Shown piece by piece: positions 51,989-60,974 of a stretch of 64,000 nucleotides of DNA; within the stretch, counting starts at the first letter, position 1; the number at the start of each line of letters is the position of its first letter. The stretch covers positions 4,804,001 to 4,868,000 of the forward strand of contig NC_012914.1 in NCBI RefSeq assembly GCF_000023585.1, read 5' to 3'. Under the pieces are notes generated by a model, which ran no database searches, was not told the origin of the DNA, and saw only the letters and a list, made by a program, of their open reading frames with translations. The translations under genes and the position numbers were made by a program. Origin of the DNA: Paenibacillus sp. JDR-2 (GTDB taxonomy: Bacteria > Bacillota > Bacilli > Paenibacillales > Paenibacillaceae).

Positions 51989-52075
51989 GAAAAAGCGGTT
52001 GATGACTTCAGTCAAACTGTCAGCTGGAATTCCAACGGCGGCGATCAGATTACGCTCACTGCTTCGCCTTATTAA
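51989..52075 (+). pseudogene. possible C-terminal gene remnant
   Basis: A 28-codon frame without a start reads EKAVDDFSQTVSWNSNGG then DQITLTASPY and stop. The composition looks like the end of an extracellular beta-sandwich protein. There is no ribosome site and a stop lies just upstream. It may be a deletion remnant; chance is not excluded. Confidence 0.3.
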
Positions 52076-52092
52076 ACTCAAACTCATGAATT

Positions 52093-52128
52093 AAAAAAGG
52101 AGCAGTTGCCTTGGCGGCAAACTACTCC
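52093..52128 (-). terminator. terminator of the stalk-domain gene
   Basis: Minus strand: GGAGTAGTTTGCC pairs with GGCAACTGCTCC, one bulge, followed by TTTTTT. Confidence 0.85.
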
Positions 52129-52198
52129 AGGATAACTGTGCACTATTTAGATCCTTCCAACGTACAGAAGCATTCAATACCTTTTACATAATAAATCT

Positions 52199-53245
52199 TT
52201 ATTTAAATGCCGAGAAAGGAACAACGAATCTAGGGAAGCCCTGCGCAGCTCCCACTAATTCACCTTCGGTGAAGTAAATGACCACTCCGTTATGGCTTAG
52301 GTAAAAGTCGCGATCAGTCTTAATCGTTTCAAAAGGTGTGATTACGTCAAGCTTACGTTCTTTGATTTGTTTTTTGATCTGATCGTTAATGATCGTCACA
52401 TAGTTAGCCTTCCCTTCAGTCGCATCCTTCAAGGAAAGTTCGTTCCCCGTATTCAGATCGAACGTATGAGGAACGAGATTATGGAGGTCATGCGCTCCGC
52501 CTGAATCGATGCTGTAATACGTATAAAGACTTAACTTCCCATTCTCGTTGCACGTAACTTCGAAAGCTCCCTTAAGATTGCTATTGCTGATAACATCATA
52601 TTCGTTATGCTGGCTCGATAAGGATATTGTCTTCTCAGCCTCTTGCTTCAACAGCGCATTGATTTTGGCCTGTACTTCCGTATTTCCCATGCCGGAAATC
52701 ACAGGATAATAAACGAATCGCTTCTTGCCGCCGCTGTTATCACTTAACGAGTGGGCTTGGATCGTCAACTTGTTCTCGGCAATAGCTTTAATGCCGATTT
52801 GTTTGGAACCTGATGTGTACGTCACTTCATAGCCCATGCGTTCTAACAAAAAGCGAAGTGGAAGATATGTCGTATTATCCTGTAAAATCACTTGCAGGCC
52901 ATTAATGAGCTGACCGTTTAACGTCGCAGTGTTGTTTTTTAGATCCAGCTTCATGATCCGGTTGTGCCCTGTAACAGTAACCACTTGAGTCGTTTTATCG
53001 AAATTTGTTCCTAGTCCCAAAGCCGTATTTAAGTTTCTCAATGCAATAAAAGTGGAGCCGTTGCTATTTATGGTACCGATGCTGCTCTTGACTCCCTCAA
53101 TGCTAAAAGACTGATTTGTGATGCTGAATTTCGAGTTGGTAACGGCGGCTGCAACTTGACCTGCTGGCAGCGATAGGGCGATCGGGGAAGCCAATAAAAC
53201 TGCGGCAAGGGCTAGCCCAAATCTTTTTTGTTGCATGAATTTCAT
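52199..53245 (-). CDS. secreted stalk-domain protein with DUF3298-type C-terminus
   Basis: A 348-residue exported protein. Signal peptide MKFMQQKRFGLALAAVLLAS to about residue 34 (AGQVAAA), then a copper-amine-oxidase N-terminal-like stalk domain (about 38-150; FIALRNLNTALGLGTNFDKTTQVVTVTG and TYLPLRFLLERMGYEVTY), then a DUF4163/DUF3298 region (about 165-348; YPVISGMGNTEVQAKINALLKQEAEKTI, YYSIDSGGAHDLHNLVPHTFDLNTGNELSLKD). RsiV-like lysozyme-binding anti-sigma factors carry a DUF3298 domain, but no transmembrane or anti-sigma part is present. ATG at 53245 has AAAGGG upstream. Likely a cell-surface protein; function unknown. Confidence 0.85.
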   Translation of the reverse strand: MKFMQQKRFGLALAAVLLASPIALSLPAGQVAAAVTNSKFSITNQSFSIEGVKSSIGTINSNGSTFIALRNLNTALGLGTNFDKTTQVVTVTGHNRIMKLDLKNNTATLNGQLINGLQVILQDNTTYLPLRFLLERMGYEVTYTSGSKQIGIKAIAENKLTIQAHSLSDNSGGKKRFVYYPVISGMGNTEVQAKINALLKQEAEKTISLSSQHNEYDVISNSNLKGAFEVTCNENGKLSLYTYYSIDSGGAHDLHNLVPHTFDLNTGNELSLKDATEGKANYVTIINDQIKKQIKERKLDVITPFETIKTDRDFYLSHNGVVIYFTEGELVGAAQGFPRFVVPFSAFK

Positions 53246-53529
53246 ATATAACATCCCTTTCATAGTGGGCATTACCCCTTGAATATTGTTCTTGCAAGTT
53301 GAAGTATAGAGGGTTCCTGTGTCCAACGTGTGTATTTGAAATGGATATCTGGAGAAACCTTAATGATATCGGGCATCCCCATAATAAGGGAATATCTTGT
53401 TGCTTAGCTCACGTAACTATCTCCGTAAAGATATACTCTTAAAAGAACTTTCTGATCTCTATCTTGGAATCTCAGTCGAAAACCGCTGGCAGTCTAAATA
53501 GCCTATCTCCAGAGAAATTGGCTCATCTT
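53246..53529. other. intergenic region, nothing supported
   Basis: About 280 bp. A plus-strand frame near 53391-53498 (LLLSSRNYLRKDILLKELS) has only weak start signals and no recognised relatives. Probably promoter of the stalk-domain gene plus debris flanking the sigma-factor remnant. Confidence 0.35.
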
Positions 53530-53822
53530 TTAACTAGTGCATCTCGTGGGTTTAAATTTGTCGCCAGAAACTCTTCGGATTGTCTTTTCTTTAAAGTGAT
53601 TTAACCTCGATACATAACTCCGGCTTATGCCGGGCTCCTTCGCGATCTCGCGCTTCGTCCGCTCATCCCCCCCATGATCCAGGCCGAACCGGCCGCGGAT
53701 CACTTCCTGCTCCCGCTCGTCGCGAATATCGAGATTGCGGTAAATCTTGCTTTTCTCAATCTTCAGCTGCACCCTCATCGGCTTCCGTGCCTAGGATATC
53801 GATCAGTGTTATTTCATTCCCC
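53530..53822 (-). pseudogene. sigK: remnant of sporulation sigma factor (sigma-K type)
   Basis: On the minus strand the frame starting near 53822 reads GNEITLIDILGTEADE. The frame then shifts near 53772, and the second frame (from 53778) continues VQLKIEKSKIYRNLDIRDEREQEVIRGRFGLDHGG and TKREIAKEPGISRSYVSRL before diverging. Together these match regions 3-4 of sigma-K (I recall DREKEVI..RFGL and REIAKELGISRSYVSRI). Missing are regions 1 and 2, the stretch at the frameshift, and the C-terminal tail, and a helix-turn-helix Leu is changed to Pro. It is therefore a non-functional fragment. The intact sigK must lie elsewhere. Confidence 0.8.
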
Positions 53823-53836
53823 TTTGTTTGACATTG

Positions 53837-53860
53837 TGAACATGTACATGTAAATGTTCA
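53837..53860. repeat. inverted repeat TGAACAT / ATGTTCA
   Basis: Seven-bp arms separated by ten bases containing ACATGTACATGT-type symmetry, 14 bp after the SGNH gene stop. No T run follows, so it is a weak terminator or an operator relic. Confidence 0.45.
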
Positions 53861-53873
53861 TTGCCATGAATTA

Positions 53874-55097
53874 CTACTGTACAAAGCCGAAGCCAAGAAT
53901 CGTAAACCGCTTGTCCTCATGTCCTTCCGCCATTTTGATTTCCACAGTATGCTCTCTCGCCTCAAGCTCCCGGAACAAAATAACCGCGTGGCAGCGCGTC
54001 CATCGGACAGCTTGAGATTCCGCCAACCTCGCAAGCTTTCCGTCAACCCAAACCTCCGCGTTTCCGAAATCATCATTCCCGGAGTTTTTATAAATAAGGA
54101 GCAGGCTTTTGCTATGAATCGTTATAATGAAACTCTCGTTGCCGGTCTCTGGTGTACGCATCCAATTGTACGGGAACTGGGAAGTGCCGTAGGGTTGGTC
54201 ATCCATTTCCGCGAACTGCAATTCGGAATCAGTTGCATAGAAGCTGCCTTCCATTATTCCGGCTATTTCAAGGTTATTGTTTCGATCCAGCAGTCGAACA
54301 TCTGCAAAATCATTGCCGAACATCGGCAGCGTTCTAAGGATGATATCCGTTTGATTCATTTCGTCGCGGTCGGTTTCCGAGAAAAGCCAGTTTAAACAAT
54401 CGGCCATGATACGGTGCCCCGCATTGGTCGGATGATAGATGTCGCTGAAAAATTGCTTCTTGGTGATGACGTCGCCTTCACCCTTTGACTTATAAAACTG
54501 CTCGGTCACCGCATCCTTAACGCTTACCATGGGAAGCCCATAATACCGGCCAACGGGAGAAAGCCGCTCCTGTAAATTCCAATCGTTCTCGAACACACTG
54601 AACAACAAAATGACGGCAGGATTATTTGCGGCGGCCAAAGCCTTCAATATGAGACTTTCGTAACAAATTCCTTTCGTCTCATCGTCGGCGTCATTAACGG
54701 CAAACTCCACAATGACGATATCCGGCTGAACCGTCCCGTCTCTTAAAATATCTCTCTCGTAACGAATCATGCCCAGTTCGGAAGGCGTACCGCCAACTCC
54801 TGCTTTAATAAAGCGGATATGATGGCCGCCGTTCATACCAAACCTTTCTTTAAAATCGGTATACGTCCGATAAGCATAGCAAGCTGTGTGGAGTGGATCC
54901 GCTCCTGCCCCATGAGTGATTGAACCGCCAATGAAAGCAAGGGTAACGGCCTCACCCCGCTTGGCCTTTTCAATGGCAGCTTTCAATCGCTTGTTGTTGC
55001 CTTTATCAAGCAATGATTTGGCGATCAATACGCGATAAGTCTCCGAGTATATATCCACAATCTCCTCTGCTGCTTTTATAGATGGATCGTATGTCAT
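53874..55097 (-). CDS. SGNH hydrolase with C-terminal beta domain
   Basis: A 407-residue protein. The SGNH domain (about 45-245) has block I AFIGGSITHGAGA (Ser nucleophile near 58), Gly in KAGVGGTPSEL, Asn in EFAVNDADDETKG and the catalytic DxxH in FSDIYHPTNAGHRIMADCL. The C-terminal part (about 265-407) is a beta-sandwich (FIITIHSKSLLLIYKNSG, AEVWVDGKL, HTVEIKM). Similar two-domain proteins act as carbohydrate acetyl esterases. No signal peptide is visible. ATG at 55097 has GAGGAG upstream. It follows the xylanase gene on the same strand, so deacetylation of xylan-derived oligosaccharides is plausible. Confidence 0.85.
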   Translation of the reverse strand: MTYDPSIKAAEEIVDIYSETYRVLIAKSLLDKGNNKRLKAAIEKAKRGEAVTLAFIGGSITHGAGADPLHTACYAYRTYTDFKERFGMNGGHHIRFIKAGVGGTPSELGMIRYERDILRDGTVQPDIVIVEFAVNDADDETKGICYESLILKALAAANNPAVILLFSVFENDWNLQERLSPVGRYYGLPMVSVKDAVTEQFYKSKGEGDVITKKQFFSDIYHPTNAGHRIMADCLNWLFSETDRDEMNQTDIILRTLPMFGNDFADVRLLDRNNNLEIAGIMEGSFYATDSELQFAEMDDQPYGTSQFPYNWMRTPETGNESFIITIHSKSLLLIYKNSGNDDFGNAEVWVDGKLARLAESQAVRWTRCHAVILFRELEAREHTVEIKMAEGHEDKRFTILGFGFVQ

Positions 55098-55147
55098 CGT
55101 TATTCTCCTCTCTTAGGTTATCTGTGATTTATAAATTTCTTCTTCTA

Positions 55148-56407
55148 TTAGAGTTTGGTAGGATCCACGATCGCCCAGAATGCTGGCTTCGCATGAAGCT
55201 GCTTGTCAAAGAGGAACGGCGCTTCCGTCCGCGTGACCGGAAATGTGCTTAGCCAGGTATGATCATCCGCAATCCCCCAGAACACGACAGCGCTGGTCAG
55301 TCCTGCGTTGGACTTCAACGCTTCGAATAGCTTCTTGTATCGCTGTGCCTGCTTTAGCAAAATATCTTCCGGCACGGCAGTTCCGTAATCGGACCGGTCG
55401 TTCCAGTTATAGACGCTCATATCAAGCTCGGTAATTTGGTTATCGAGCCCCAGCTCCTTAAATTTTTTCATAGAATCCACAATATTCATAACGGAAGGCG
55501 TATAAATGCTGATATGGGTCTGATGGCCGACACCGTCTATCGGAACGCCTTTATCGAGCATCTCTTTCACCAGAGCATACAAACGGTCCCGCTTCTTCGG
55601 ATCATCCGTTCCGTAATCGTTAATATACAGCTTAATCCCGGGGCCGCCGGCTTCTCTTGCAGCGCGGAAGGCAGTCTCAATATAGTCGGTACCCGTAATT
55701 TTGTACCAATTGCTGCTTCGCATGCCGTCCGGGTCCGCAGGCTCAATCACTTCGTTCACCACATCCCAATATTCAATGTCATCCTTGTAGCGGCCAACAA
55801 TGGCCCGGATATGAGTATTCAGCCGGTCCAGCAGCAGCTTCTTATTAGCTTCCCGCTTCTTGGCATCGGTCTCATCCACCATCGGTTTGCCGTCAACGTC
55901 CTGGAAGAACCAGTCCGGCACCTGACTGTGCCATACAAGCGTATGGAAACGGACCGCCATGCCATTCGCCTTGGCGAAAGCGACAATTTTATCCGCCTGA
56001 TCCCAATTGAATTGTCCCTCTGCTGGCTGGATGGAGGCCGGCTTCATGGCATTCTCGGCTACAAGCATATTCACTTGCTTCTTCATCAGATCTGCCGTTA
56101 ATCCATTCGTCTGGTTCGGCTCAAGGGCAGCTCCGATGGCGAAATCATTCTTGAAGGTCTCCGCAAGCGACGGTATATCCATCTGAACGGAGGGCACTAC
56201 GTCTTCAGCAGGCTGCTTCGAAGGCTCCGTGATGCGCTCCGGTTCTTGCGGAGCATCAGATGCTGCCTGATCTGTTGTTTGAACAGGGGCTTCAGCGGTT
56301 TCACCGGTTTCTCCGGACTTGTTCAACGCCAGCATCATAATAATTACGGCGAGGAGCGCCGCCGATAGAACAATAGTTAATAAGGCTTTCTTGCGAATAC
56401 GAAGCAT
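55148..56407 (-). CDS. membrane-anchored GH10 endo-1,4-beta-xylanase
   Basis: A 419-residue enzyme. A single N-terminal membrane helix (about 8-28, no lipobox or clear cleavage site) and a Pro/Glu/Ala-rich linker (30-72) precede a GH10 barrel (about 80-415). The acid/base is E219 in WDVVNEVIE and the nucleophile E327 in ITELDMSVY. NAMKPASIQPAEGQFNWDQADK, RFHTLVWHSQVPDW and VFWGIADDHTW are further family motifs. It should hydrolyse xylan at the cell surface. The ribosome site before ATG 56407 is poor. It follows the terminator of the four-permease operon and precedes the SGNH esterase-like gene. Confidence 0.94.
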   Translation of the reverse strand: MLRIRKKALLTIVLSAALLAVIIMMLALNKSGETGETAEAPVQTTDQAASDAPQEPERITEPSKQPAEDVVPSVQMDIPSLAETFKNDFAIGAALEPNQTNGLTADLMKKQVNMLVAENAMKPASIQPAEGQFNWDQADKIVAFAKANGMAVRFHTLVWHSQVPDWFFQDVDGKPMVDETDAKKREANKKLLLDRLNTHIRAIVGRYKDDIEYWDVVNEVIEPADPDGMRSSNWYKITGTDYIETAFRAAREAGGPGIKLYINDYGTDDPKKRDRLYALVKEMLDKGVPIDGVGHQTHISIYTPSVMNIVDSMKKFKELGLDNQITELDMSVYNWNDRSDYGTAVPEDILLKQAQRYKKLFEALKSNAGLTSAVVFWGIADDHTWLSTFPVTRTEAPFLFDKQLHAKPAFWAIVDPTKL

Positions 56408-56429
56408 AGGAAACCCGCTTTCTCGCGAA

Positions 56430-56490
56430 ATGAAAAAACCTCTACCCTCGGCCTCTCGAGGATGAGCGACCGCGTATAGAGGTAGGTTTT
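56430..56490 (-). terminator. terminator of the four-permease operon
   Basis: Minus strand: ACCTCTATACGCGG and CCGAGGGTAGAGGT pair with small mismatches around a 21-nt loop and run into TTTTTT, between the last permease gene and the xylanase gene. Confidence 0.82.
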
Positions 56491-56533
56491 ATCGCAAAAT
56501 GGAATTTTAGTTTTCGACTGACATCGAACCCTT

Positions 56534-57472
56534 TTACCCGACAAGTCCTGTCCGCTCAATGCTCTCGACAAAGTAGCGCTGCACGAACAGATATAGAATA
56601 ACAAGAGGCAGAATAGCCAGTAAAATGCCTGTATCCTGAACCATGCTAAGATAAAACGGATCTTTGGCATTCGCGTCATTGCCAAGAATAATAGAAAGGT
56701 TATAAGGCAAGGACGACAGCTGCGTTGACATCACGTTGCTCGAGGTGAGATAGGTGGTCGTGAAAAAGCTGTCGTTCCACTGCCAGACGAACGAGAAAAG
56801 CAGTACCGTAATAATGGAAGGAGTCGCGTTAGGCAGCATGATGCGCAGGAACGTCTGCCCGACACTCGCTCCATCCATATAGGCAGCTTCTTCGACCTCC
56901 CGTGGAATGCCCCGGAAGAACTGCCGGAAGATAAAGATATATAATCCGGCTTTCAAGGAATTCGCCGTAATGGAGGTTAAGATAAACGGCCAGTAGGAGT
57001 TCAGCAAATTGACGGATTTTCCCGTAATGAGAGGAACAAGCCCCATCAGGCTGAAGTCCTTCAAATTCAAGTACATCGGAATAAGTATCGTTGTCGGCGG
57101 GACCATGATCGTCAGAATAACGCCTGCAAACAGCAGGTTGCTGCCTCTGAATTTCAATCTTGCGAAGGCATAGCCCGCCAGAGCGCAGGATATCGCAGTC
57201 AGAATTGTGGTTGTCGCCGACAGCGTGAACGTATTCAGAAGCGTCTTCCAGTAATCCATAATGGAGATGGCATTCTTGAAGTTCTCGAGCGAATAATGCT
57301 CGGGAATCCATACCACAATCGGCGAGTAGAGATCCGTTTTTGCTTTTATCGCCGTCGATATTTTTTGAATAATCGGGTACAGGATAACAAAGGATAGTCC
57401 GGCAATCAGCACTAATCTGACAAATGACCAAATCCAGCGCTTCCAGCTTTCAAACGATAACAATCGGGCCAT
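56534..57472 (-). CDS. ABC transporter permease, MalG type (second pair)
   Basis: A 312-residue six-helix permease: EAA loop EEAAYMDGASVGQTFLRIMLPNATPSI, first helix LVLIAGLSFVILYPIIQKIS, C-terminus YFVESIERTGLVG. It is last in a seven-gene operon. The start is uncertain: ATG 57472 is chosen, but a TTG six bases upstream and a GTG at 57487 are possible (AGGTGAG lies between). It pairs with the MalF-type gene just before it. The operon contains two complete permease pairs, which is unusual. No ATPase gene is seen. Confidence 0.9.
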   Translation of the reverse strand: MARLLSFESWKRWIWSFVRLVLIAGLSFVILYPIIQKISTAIKAKTDLYSPIVVWIPEHYSLENFKNAISIMDYWKTLLNTFTLSATTTILTAISCALAGYAFARLKFRGSNLLFAGVILTIMVPPTTILIPMYLNLKDFSLMGLVPLITGKSVNLLNSYWPFILTSITANSLKAGLYIFIFRQFFRGIPREVEEAAYMDGASVGQTFLRIMLPNATPSIITVLLFSFVWQWNDSFFTTTYLTSSNVMSTQLSSLPYNLSIILGNDANAKDPFYLSMVQDTGILLAILPLVILYLFVQRYFVESIERTGLVG

Positions 57473-57494
57473 AATCAATGAGCTCACCTGCTTT

Positions 57495-58409
57495 CTATTC
57501 TTGGTAGAAGACCTTCTTCGAAACGATATAGGAGCTGACGAGCAGGATCAGCATAATAGACGCAAAATATAACCACGCCATGGCCGAGCTAAGCCCGAAA
57601 TCGAAGTTGGTAAAACCCGTCTCTTTAATCAAATCCGTCATCCCGTTTCTCGAGAAGGAGTCAATAATGGTATAAATCATATTGACAAGAATAAGAGGGC
57701 TGACCATCGGAAAAGTAATCTTCCAGAACGCTTCGTAGCCCGTTGCCCCTTCCATCTTGGAAGCCTCGTACAGCTGAGGGGAGATGGTCTGAATGCCGGC
57801 AAGAAAGATAAGAATCTGCACGCCGGATTGACTGACGATTTGGTAGATTCGCTCCACGGCGCCGGTCAAATAATTAACGACGCTCTCGCTGACGCCTGCG
57901 TCCATCATAAGCCCTGCCAGCTCGTAAGCGCCTAAAGCGTGAATGGCGCCGCCCGAACCCTGGTTCTGGTCATTAACGGCTTGCACGAGACTGGAGGTCT
58001 CCAGAGTCATGATCACCCCTGATGCCAGAATGACCGGCAGGAAGAAAATCGAGCGGGCAATCGAGCGACCGATAAACTTCTGATTAAGGAGAACGGCCAG
58101 GAACAAGCTGAAAATGACGATCAGCGGCACGTTTACCACCATGTTAAGGATGGCCTCGGTTAATGTCCGGTTAAAGCTGGTATTCACGGTCAAGGCGTTG
58201 ATATAGTTCTCGAATCCTATATAACTGATCTTTATTCCGGATGAATTGGCCTCAATCTTGCTGAGACTGTAACGGAAAGAGTTGACCAGCGGAATGATAA
58301 AGAACAAGATAAACCCCAGCAGCCAAGGCAATACAAATAGAAAGCCTAACAACGCCTTTTGCTCCGCATAGGTTCGATGCTTCATGCCGAGCTTTGCTAT
58401 CCGTTTCAA
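57495..58409 (-). CDS. ABC transporter permease, MalF type (second pair)
   Basis: A 304-residue permease with helix 1 KALLGFLFVLPWLLGFILFFIIPLVNSFRYSL, a long periplasmic segment (about 150-190) and EAA loop YEASKMEGATGYEAFWKITFPMVSPL. TTG start at 58409 is supported by GGTGG upstream and by a 4-bp TTGA overlap with the stop of the DUF5696 gene, so its translation is coupled to that lipoprotein. The pairing hints that the DUF5696 protein works with this permease pair. Confidence 0.9.
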   Translation of the reverse strand: MKRIAKLGMKHRTYAEQKALLGFLFVLPWLLGFILFFIIPLVNSFRYSLSKIEANSSGIKISYIGFENYINALTVNTSFNRTLTEAILNMVVNVPLIVIFSLFLAVLLNQKFIGRSIARSIFFLPVILASGVIMTLETSSLVQAVNDQNQGSGGAIHALGAYELAGLMMDAGVSESVVNYLTGAVERIYQIVSQSGVQILIFLAGIQTISPQLYEASKMEGATGYEAFWKITFPMVSPLILVNMIYTIIDSFSRNGMTDLIKETGFTNFDFGLSSAMAWLYFASIMLILLVSSYIVSKKVFYQE

Positions 58410-60958
58410 GATTGGTCACCACCCGTCAAGTAGCTCTCGGCTTCAATGCTCTTGCCTTCTACCGTCACTTGTGAGCGGTTATAGTTGACAATGACATACA
58501 GGCCGTTTCCGTATACCGTTTTATACACGCCTTGCTGCAGCTTCTCATGTCCGGTAATCGGCTCATTCTTCACATTTTTCAGTACCTTGTTTACTTCCTG
58601 GTACATGCCTGCGGCCTTATCCATCCACAGCTTATAGTTCACGGCGTACAGCTCGTTATGATCCGTATCCTTAACGGAATAGCTCGGTTCGTAAATCCAT
58701 TCGAAATACACGTTAGAGCCAAATTCCAGGCACTTCAGAATATATTGCTTGTCGTTCGTATAGTTCGAAAGGTTATACGGCGCGCCCGTATATTCCATAC
58801 TCCCGCGGATCACCATTTGATAGAACGGGATCTGTTCATCCTCCAGCTTGAATCCGCTATTGCCCATTGGTGCATTCGTGAGGTCGGATAGGTACGGAAG
58901 CGCATAGGCGTTGCCGCCGTTACCCATCACTTGCAGCTTCTGATCCTTCAGCTTCGCCATCGCTGCTCTGGAAATCTCCTCGGATTCCGTCCTGTCGATT
59001 TGGTTATGCTTCCGGTAATCACTGTTTAGTTGATCGGCAAGATCCCTGACCGAGATACCATTCGCATTAAATTTATTCATGCCTTTCAAGGTCGAATCTA
59101 CGAAACCATCCACAAGCCGAGGCGAAACAATATAAGAAGGAGACTTGGAAATATCGCGCCGGTTCAATGCCAAATCTGCCGGATATAGCGCTGCAGGATC
59201 CCCTCTTAGCGTTCGTGATGCCGATTTGGATTCATTAAAATCATTGCCGGTATTGGCTGTAAGAAACGCTACGTCCGGATATAGGGCAACGCCGTTGCCT
59301 GCCGCAAACGATGCCAAATCCTTCAGCCCTTGGCTTCCGCCTATTTCCCCGTCTACCGAAATCGACTTGGGCACTTTATGATCGAGTCCCCCGTTAAACC
59401 ATCCGGCATATTTCAACTTAATATTATGAATATCCAGCTGCTTCATTTGATTGATAATAGACTTAGCTTCCTTGAAGGTCGTCAGTGTCTCAAGCGCACG
59501 GTAAGGAATGCCCATAAAATGCTTCTTATCCGTAATGCTTCCGTCCAGCTGGAGATAGAACGGGATATTCTCTCCATCTGCCGCTTTCTCCTGAACGGGC
59601 AGAGCCTTATGATTAACCAAGTACTCTTTGTAGTAGCTGGCCATTCCTTGATAGCTGGCATCCTCTCCGCTGAGGAAAGCATACCGGACAACAAAGTCTG
59701 ACTTCATCGGATTTTCCTGAAACTTCGGAAGCGAGCGCTGCTGGCCGTTCGCATCCAGCGTTACTTGGCCTTTATTGATGACATTAAAGCTCGGGTAAAC
59801 ATAGTTATAGCTGTTCAACCTGCCGCTTATATCCGCATTAATCGTTGCAACAGACTCCCCTTGCTCAATAATGCCTAGGAAAGCGCCGTTCTCGCGGATG
59901 ATACCGAATACCGGAAGTCTTACCGCTTCTTCTCTTGACGCATCTTCGGTTCTTGCCATCGTGTTGTCTTGGCCGTAGACAAGCTGCTGATAGGACGGAT
60001 AGCGGGTTTTCCCGCTGTTAAAGCGAATAAGCGCGCCAGAACCATCCGGAACAAGCATCGTGCCCTTGTCCCCCGTTCCGCCTGCCCCAAAGAAATTTAG
60101 AAAAGAAACGCTGTTTACCGGATACTCTTCAGGATAATGGATGTCAGCCACCGGTACGGCAGCGACAAGACTGTTGCCATCCAAGGTGTATTTGATTGTC
60201 GCCTCGAATATTCTCGGAGCTGTTTTTTCCTGGGTGAAATGCAGCTCCTCCATATCCTTCTTCAGATCTTCCTCCGTATAACCTGCGGCTTCCAAGGCTT
60301 TCAGCGCCCGGTCCAGCTGCAGCCCGTTTAACGCACTGTCATTCCGTTCATAGGCCGTCTGTTCCTTATTTTCTTTATAGGCGATTTTTAACGCGCGCTG
60401 CCCGGTTTTATCCAACTTCTTGTTTGCGGCATCAAAGAGTTCTTTGCTCATCATCTTCGGCATATCTTCCAGCGTTTTCTCCACCTTGCCGAATTGATAG
60501 GTAACGCTGAGCCCATTCGGGAGCTTCTCCATGCTAATCTGTTTATTAACAACGCTGTCCGTATAGGAATTAATCGAATTAAGCTGTCCGAAATCATTGT
60601 AGAAATCCAGCTTGATCTGGGACGATAATAAATCCTTGTTCACGCCGGCGGCAATGGCGTCTTCGCTGCTCCCCGGGGGGTTGCTGCGCCAAACCTCTCC
60701 GCTTTTCTTATTAAGAACGGCAATAGCGCCAGTCTGATCATCCGCGAATAATCGAAGCTGATCATTCTCGGCAACCCCTTTCATGTCAGTAAAAAGGGGA
60801 TCCGTGAAGGACGCGCTCAGAGCCTTTCCCTGCGTAAATGTCATTGCGGCCTGGTCAGCTTCTCCCGCCTGCTTGCCCGAAGCGGAATCCGAGCATCCGG
60901 CAAGCAGGATTCCAACCAGACAGCATGCGGTTAGCAGGGCCATTCTGGCCTTATTCAT
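58406..60958 (-). CDS. DUF5696-family lipoprotein with glycosidase-like barrel region
   Basis: An 850-residue exported lipoprotein: signal MNKARMALLTACCLVG to the lipobox ILLAGCSD. An N-terminal beta-rich part (about 60-440; QLRLFADDQTGAIAVLNKKSGEVWRSNPP, FLNFFGAGGTGDKGTMLVPDGSGALIRFNSG) is followed by a region that looks like a TIM barrel (about 450-780). That region has IPFYLQLDGSI, IKLKYAGWFNGG, NGVALYPDVAFL, ANGISVRDLADQLNSDY, LQVMGNGGNAYALPYL and a beta end. The layout recalls large glycosidases such as GH101/GH36 relatives, but no activity is known to me. ATG at 60958 has GGAGG 7 nt upstream. It sits between the Yip1 gene and the second permease pair. Confidence 0.8.
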   Translation of the reverse strand: MNKARMALLTACCLVGILLAGCSDSASGKQAGEADQAAMTFTQGKALSASFTDPLFTDMKGVAENDQLRLFADDQTGAIAVLNKKSGEVWRSNPPGSSEDAIAAGVNKDLLSSQIKLDFYNDFGQLNSINSYTDSVVNKQISMEKLPNGLSVTYQFGKVEKTLEDMPKMMSKELFDAANKKLDKTGQRALKIAYKENKEQTAYERNDSALNGLQLDRALKALEAAGYTEEDLKKDMEELHFTQEKTAPRIFEATIKYTLDGNSLVAAVPVADIHYPEEYPVNSVSFLNFFGAGGTGDKGTMLVPDGSGALIRFNSGKTRYPSYQQLVYGQDNTMARTEDASREEAVRLPVFGIIRENGAFLGIIEQGESVATINADISGRLNSYNYVYPSFNVINKGQVTLDANGQQRSLPKFQENPMKSDFVVRYAFLSGEDASYQGMASYYKEYLVNHKALPVQEKAADGENIPFYLQLDGSITDKKHFMGIPYRALETLTTFKEAKSIINQMKQLDIHNIKLKYAGWFNGGLDHKVPKSISVDGEIGGSQGLKDLASFAAGNGVALYPDVAFLTANTGNDFNESKSASRTLRGDPAALYPADLALNRRDISKSPSYIVSPRLVDGFVDSTLKGMNKFNANGISVRDLADQLNSDYRKHNQIDRTESEEISRAAMAKLKDQKLQVMGNGGNAYALPYLSDLTNAPMGNSGFKLEDEQIPFYQMVIRGSMEYTGAPYNLSNYTNDKQYILKCLEFGSNVYFEWIYEPSYSVKDTDHNELYAVNYKLWMDKAAGMYQEVNKVLKNVKNEPITGHEKLQQGVYKTVYGNGLYVIVNYNRSQVTVEGKSIEAESYLTGGDQS

Positions 60959-60974
60959 CTTCTTGCCTCCTTTA

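Larger units (their letters stand above)
51822..52198. other. intergenic region with gene remnant and terminator
   Basis: Holds the cysD promoter area (AT-rich, no clear -35/-10), a short C-terminal gene remnant (51989-52075) and the terminator of the next gene (52093-52128). No riboswitch fold was recognised. Confidence 0.5.

Noticed and set aside
53391..53498. Small plus-strand frame beginning TTG TTG with a weak AAGGGA site
   Set aside because: About 35 codons, no known relatives and located in debris next to a pseudogene; not enough support.
53840..53851. ACATGTACATGT considered as an AraR box
   Set aside because: Half-site spacing is too short and the site lies downstream of a gene end, not in a promoter.
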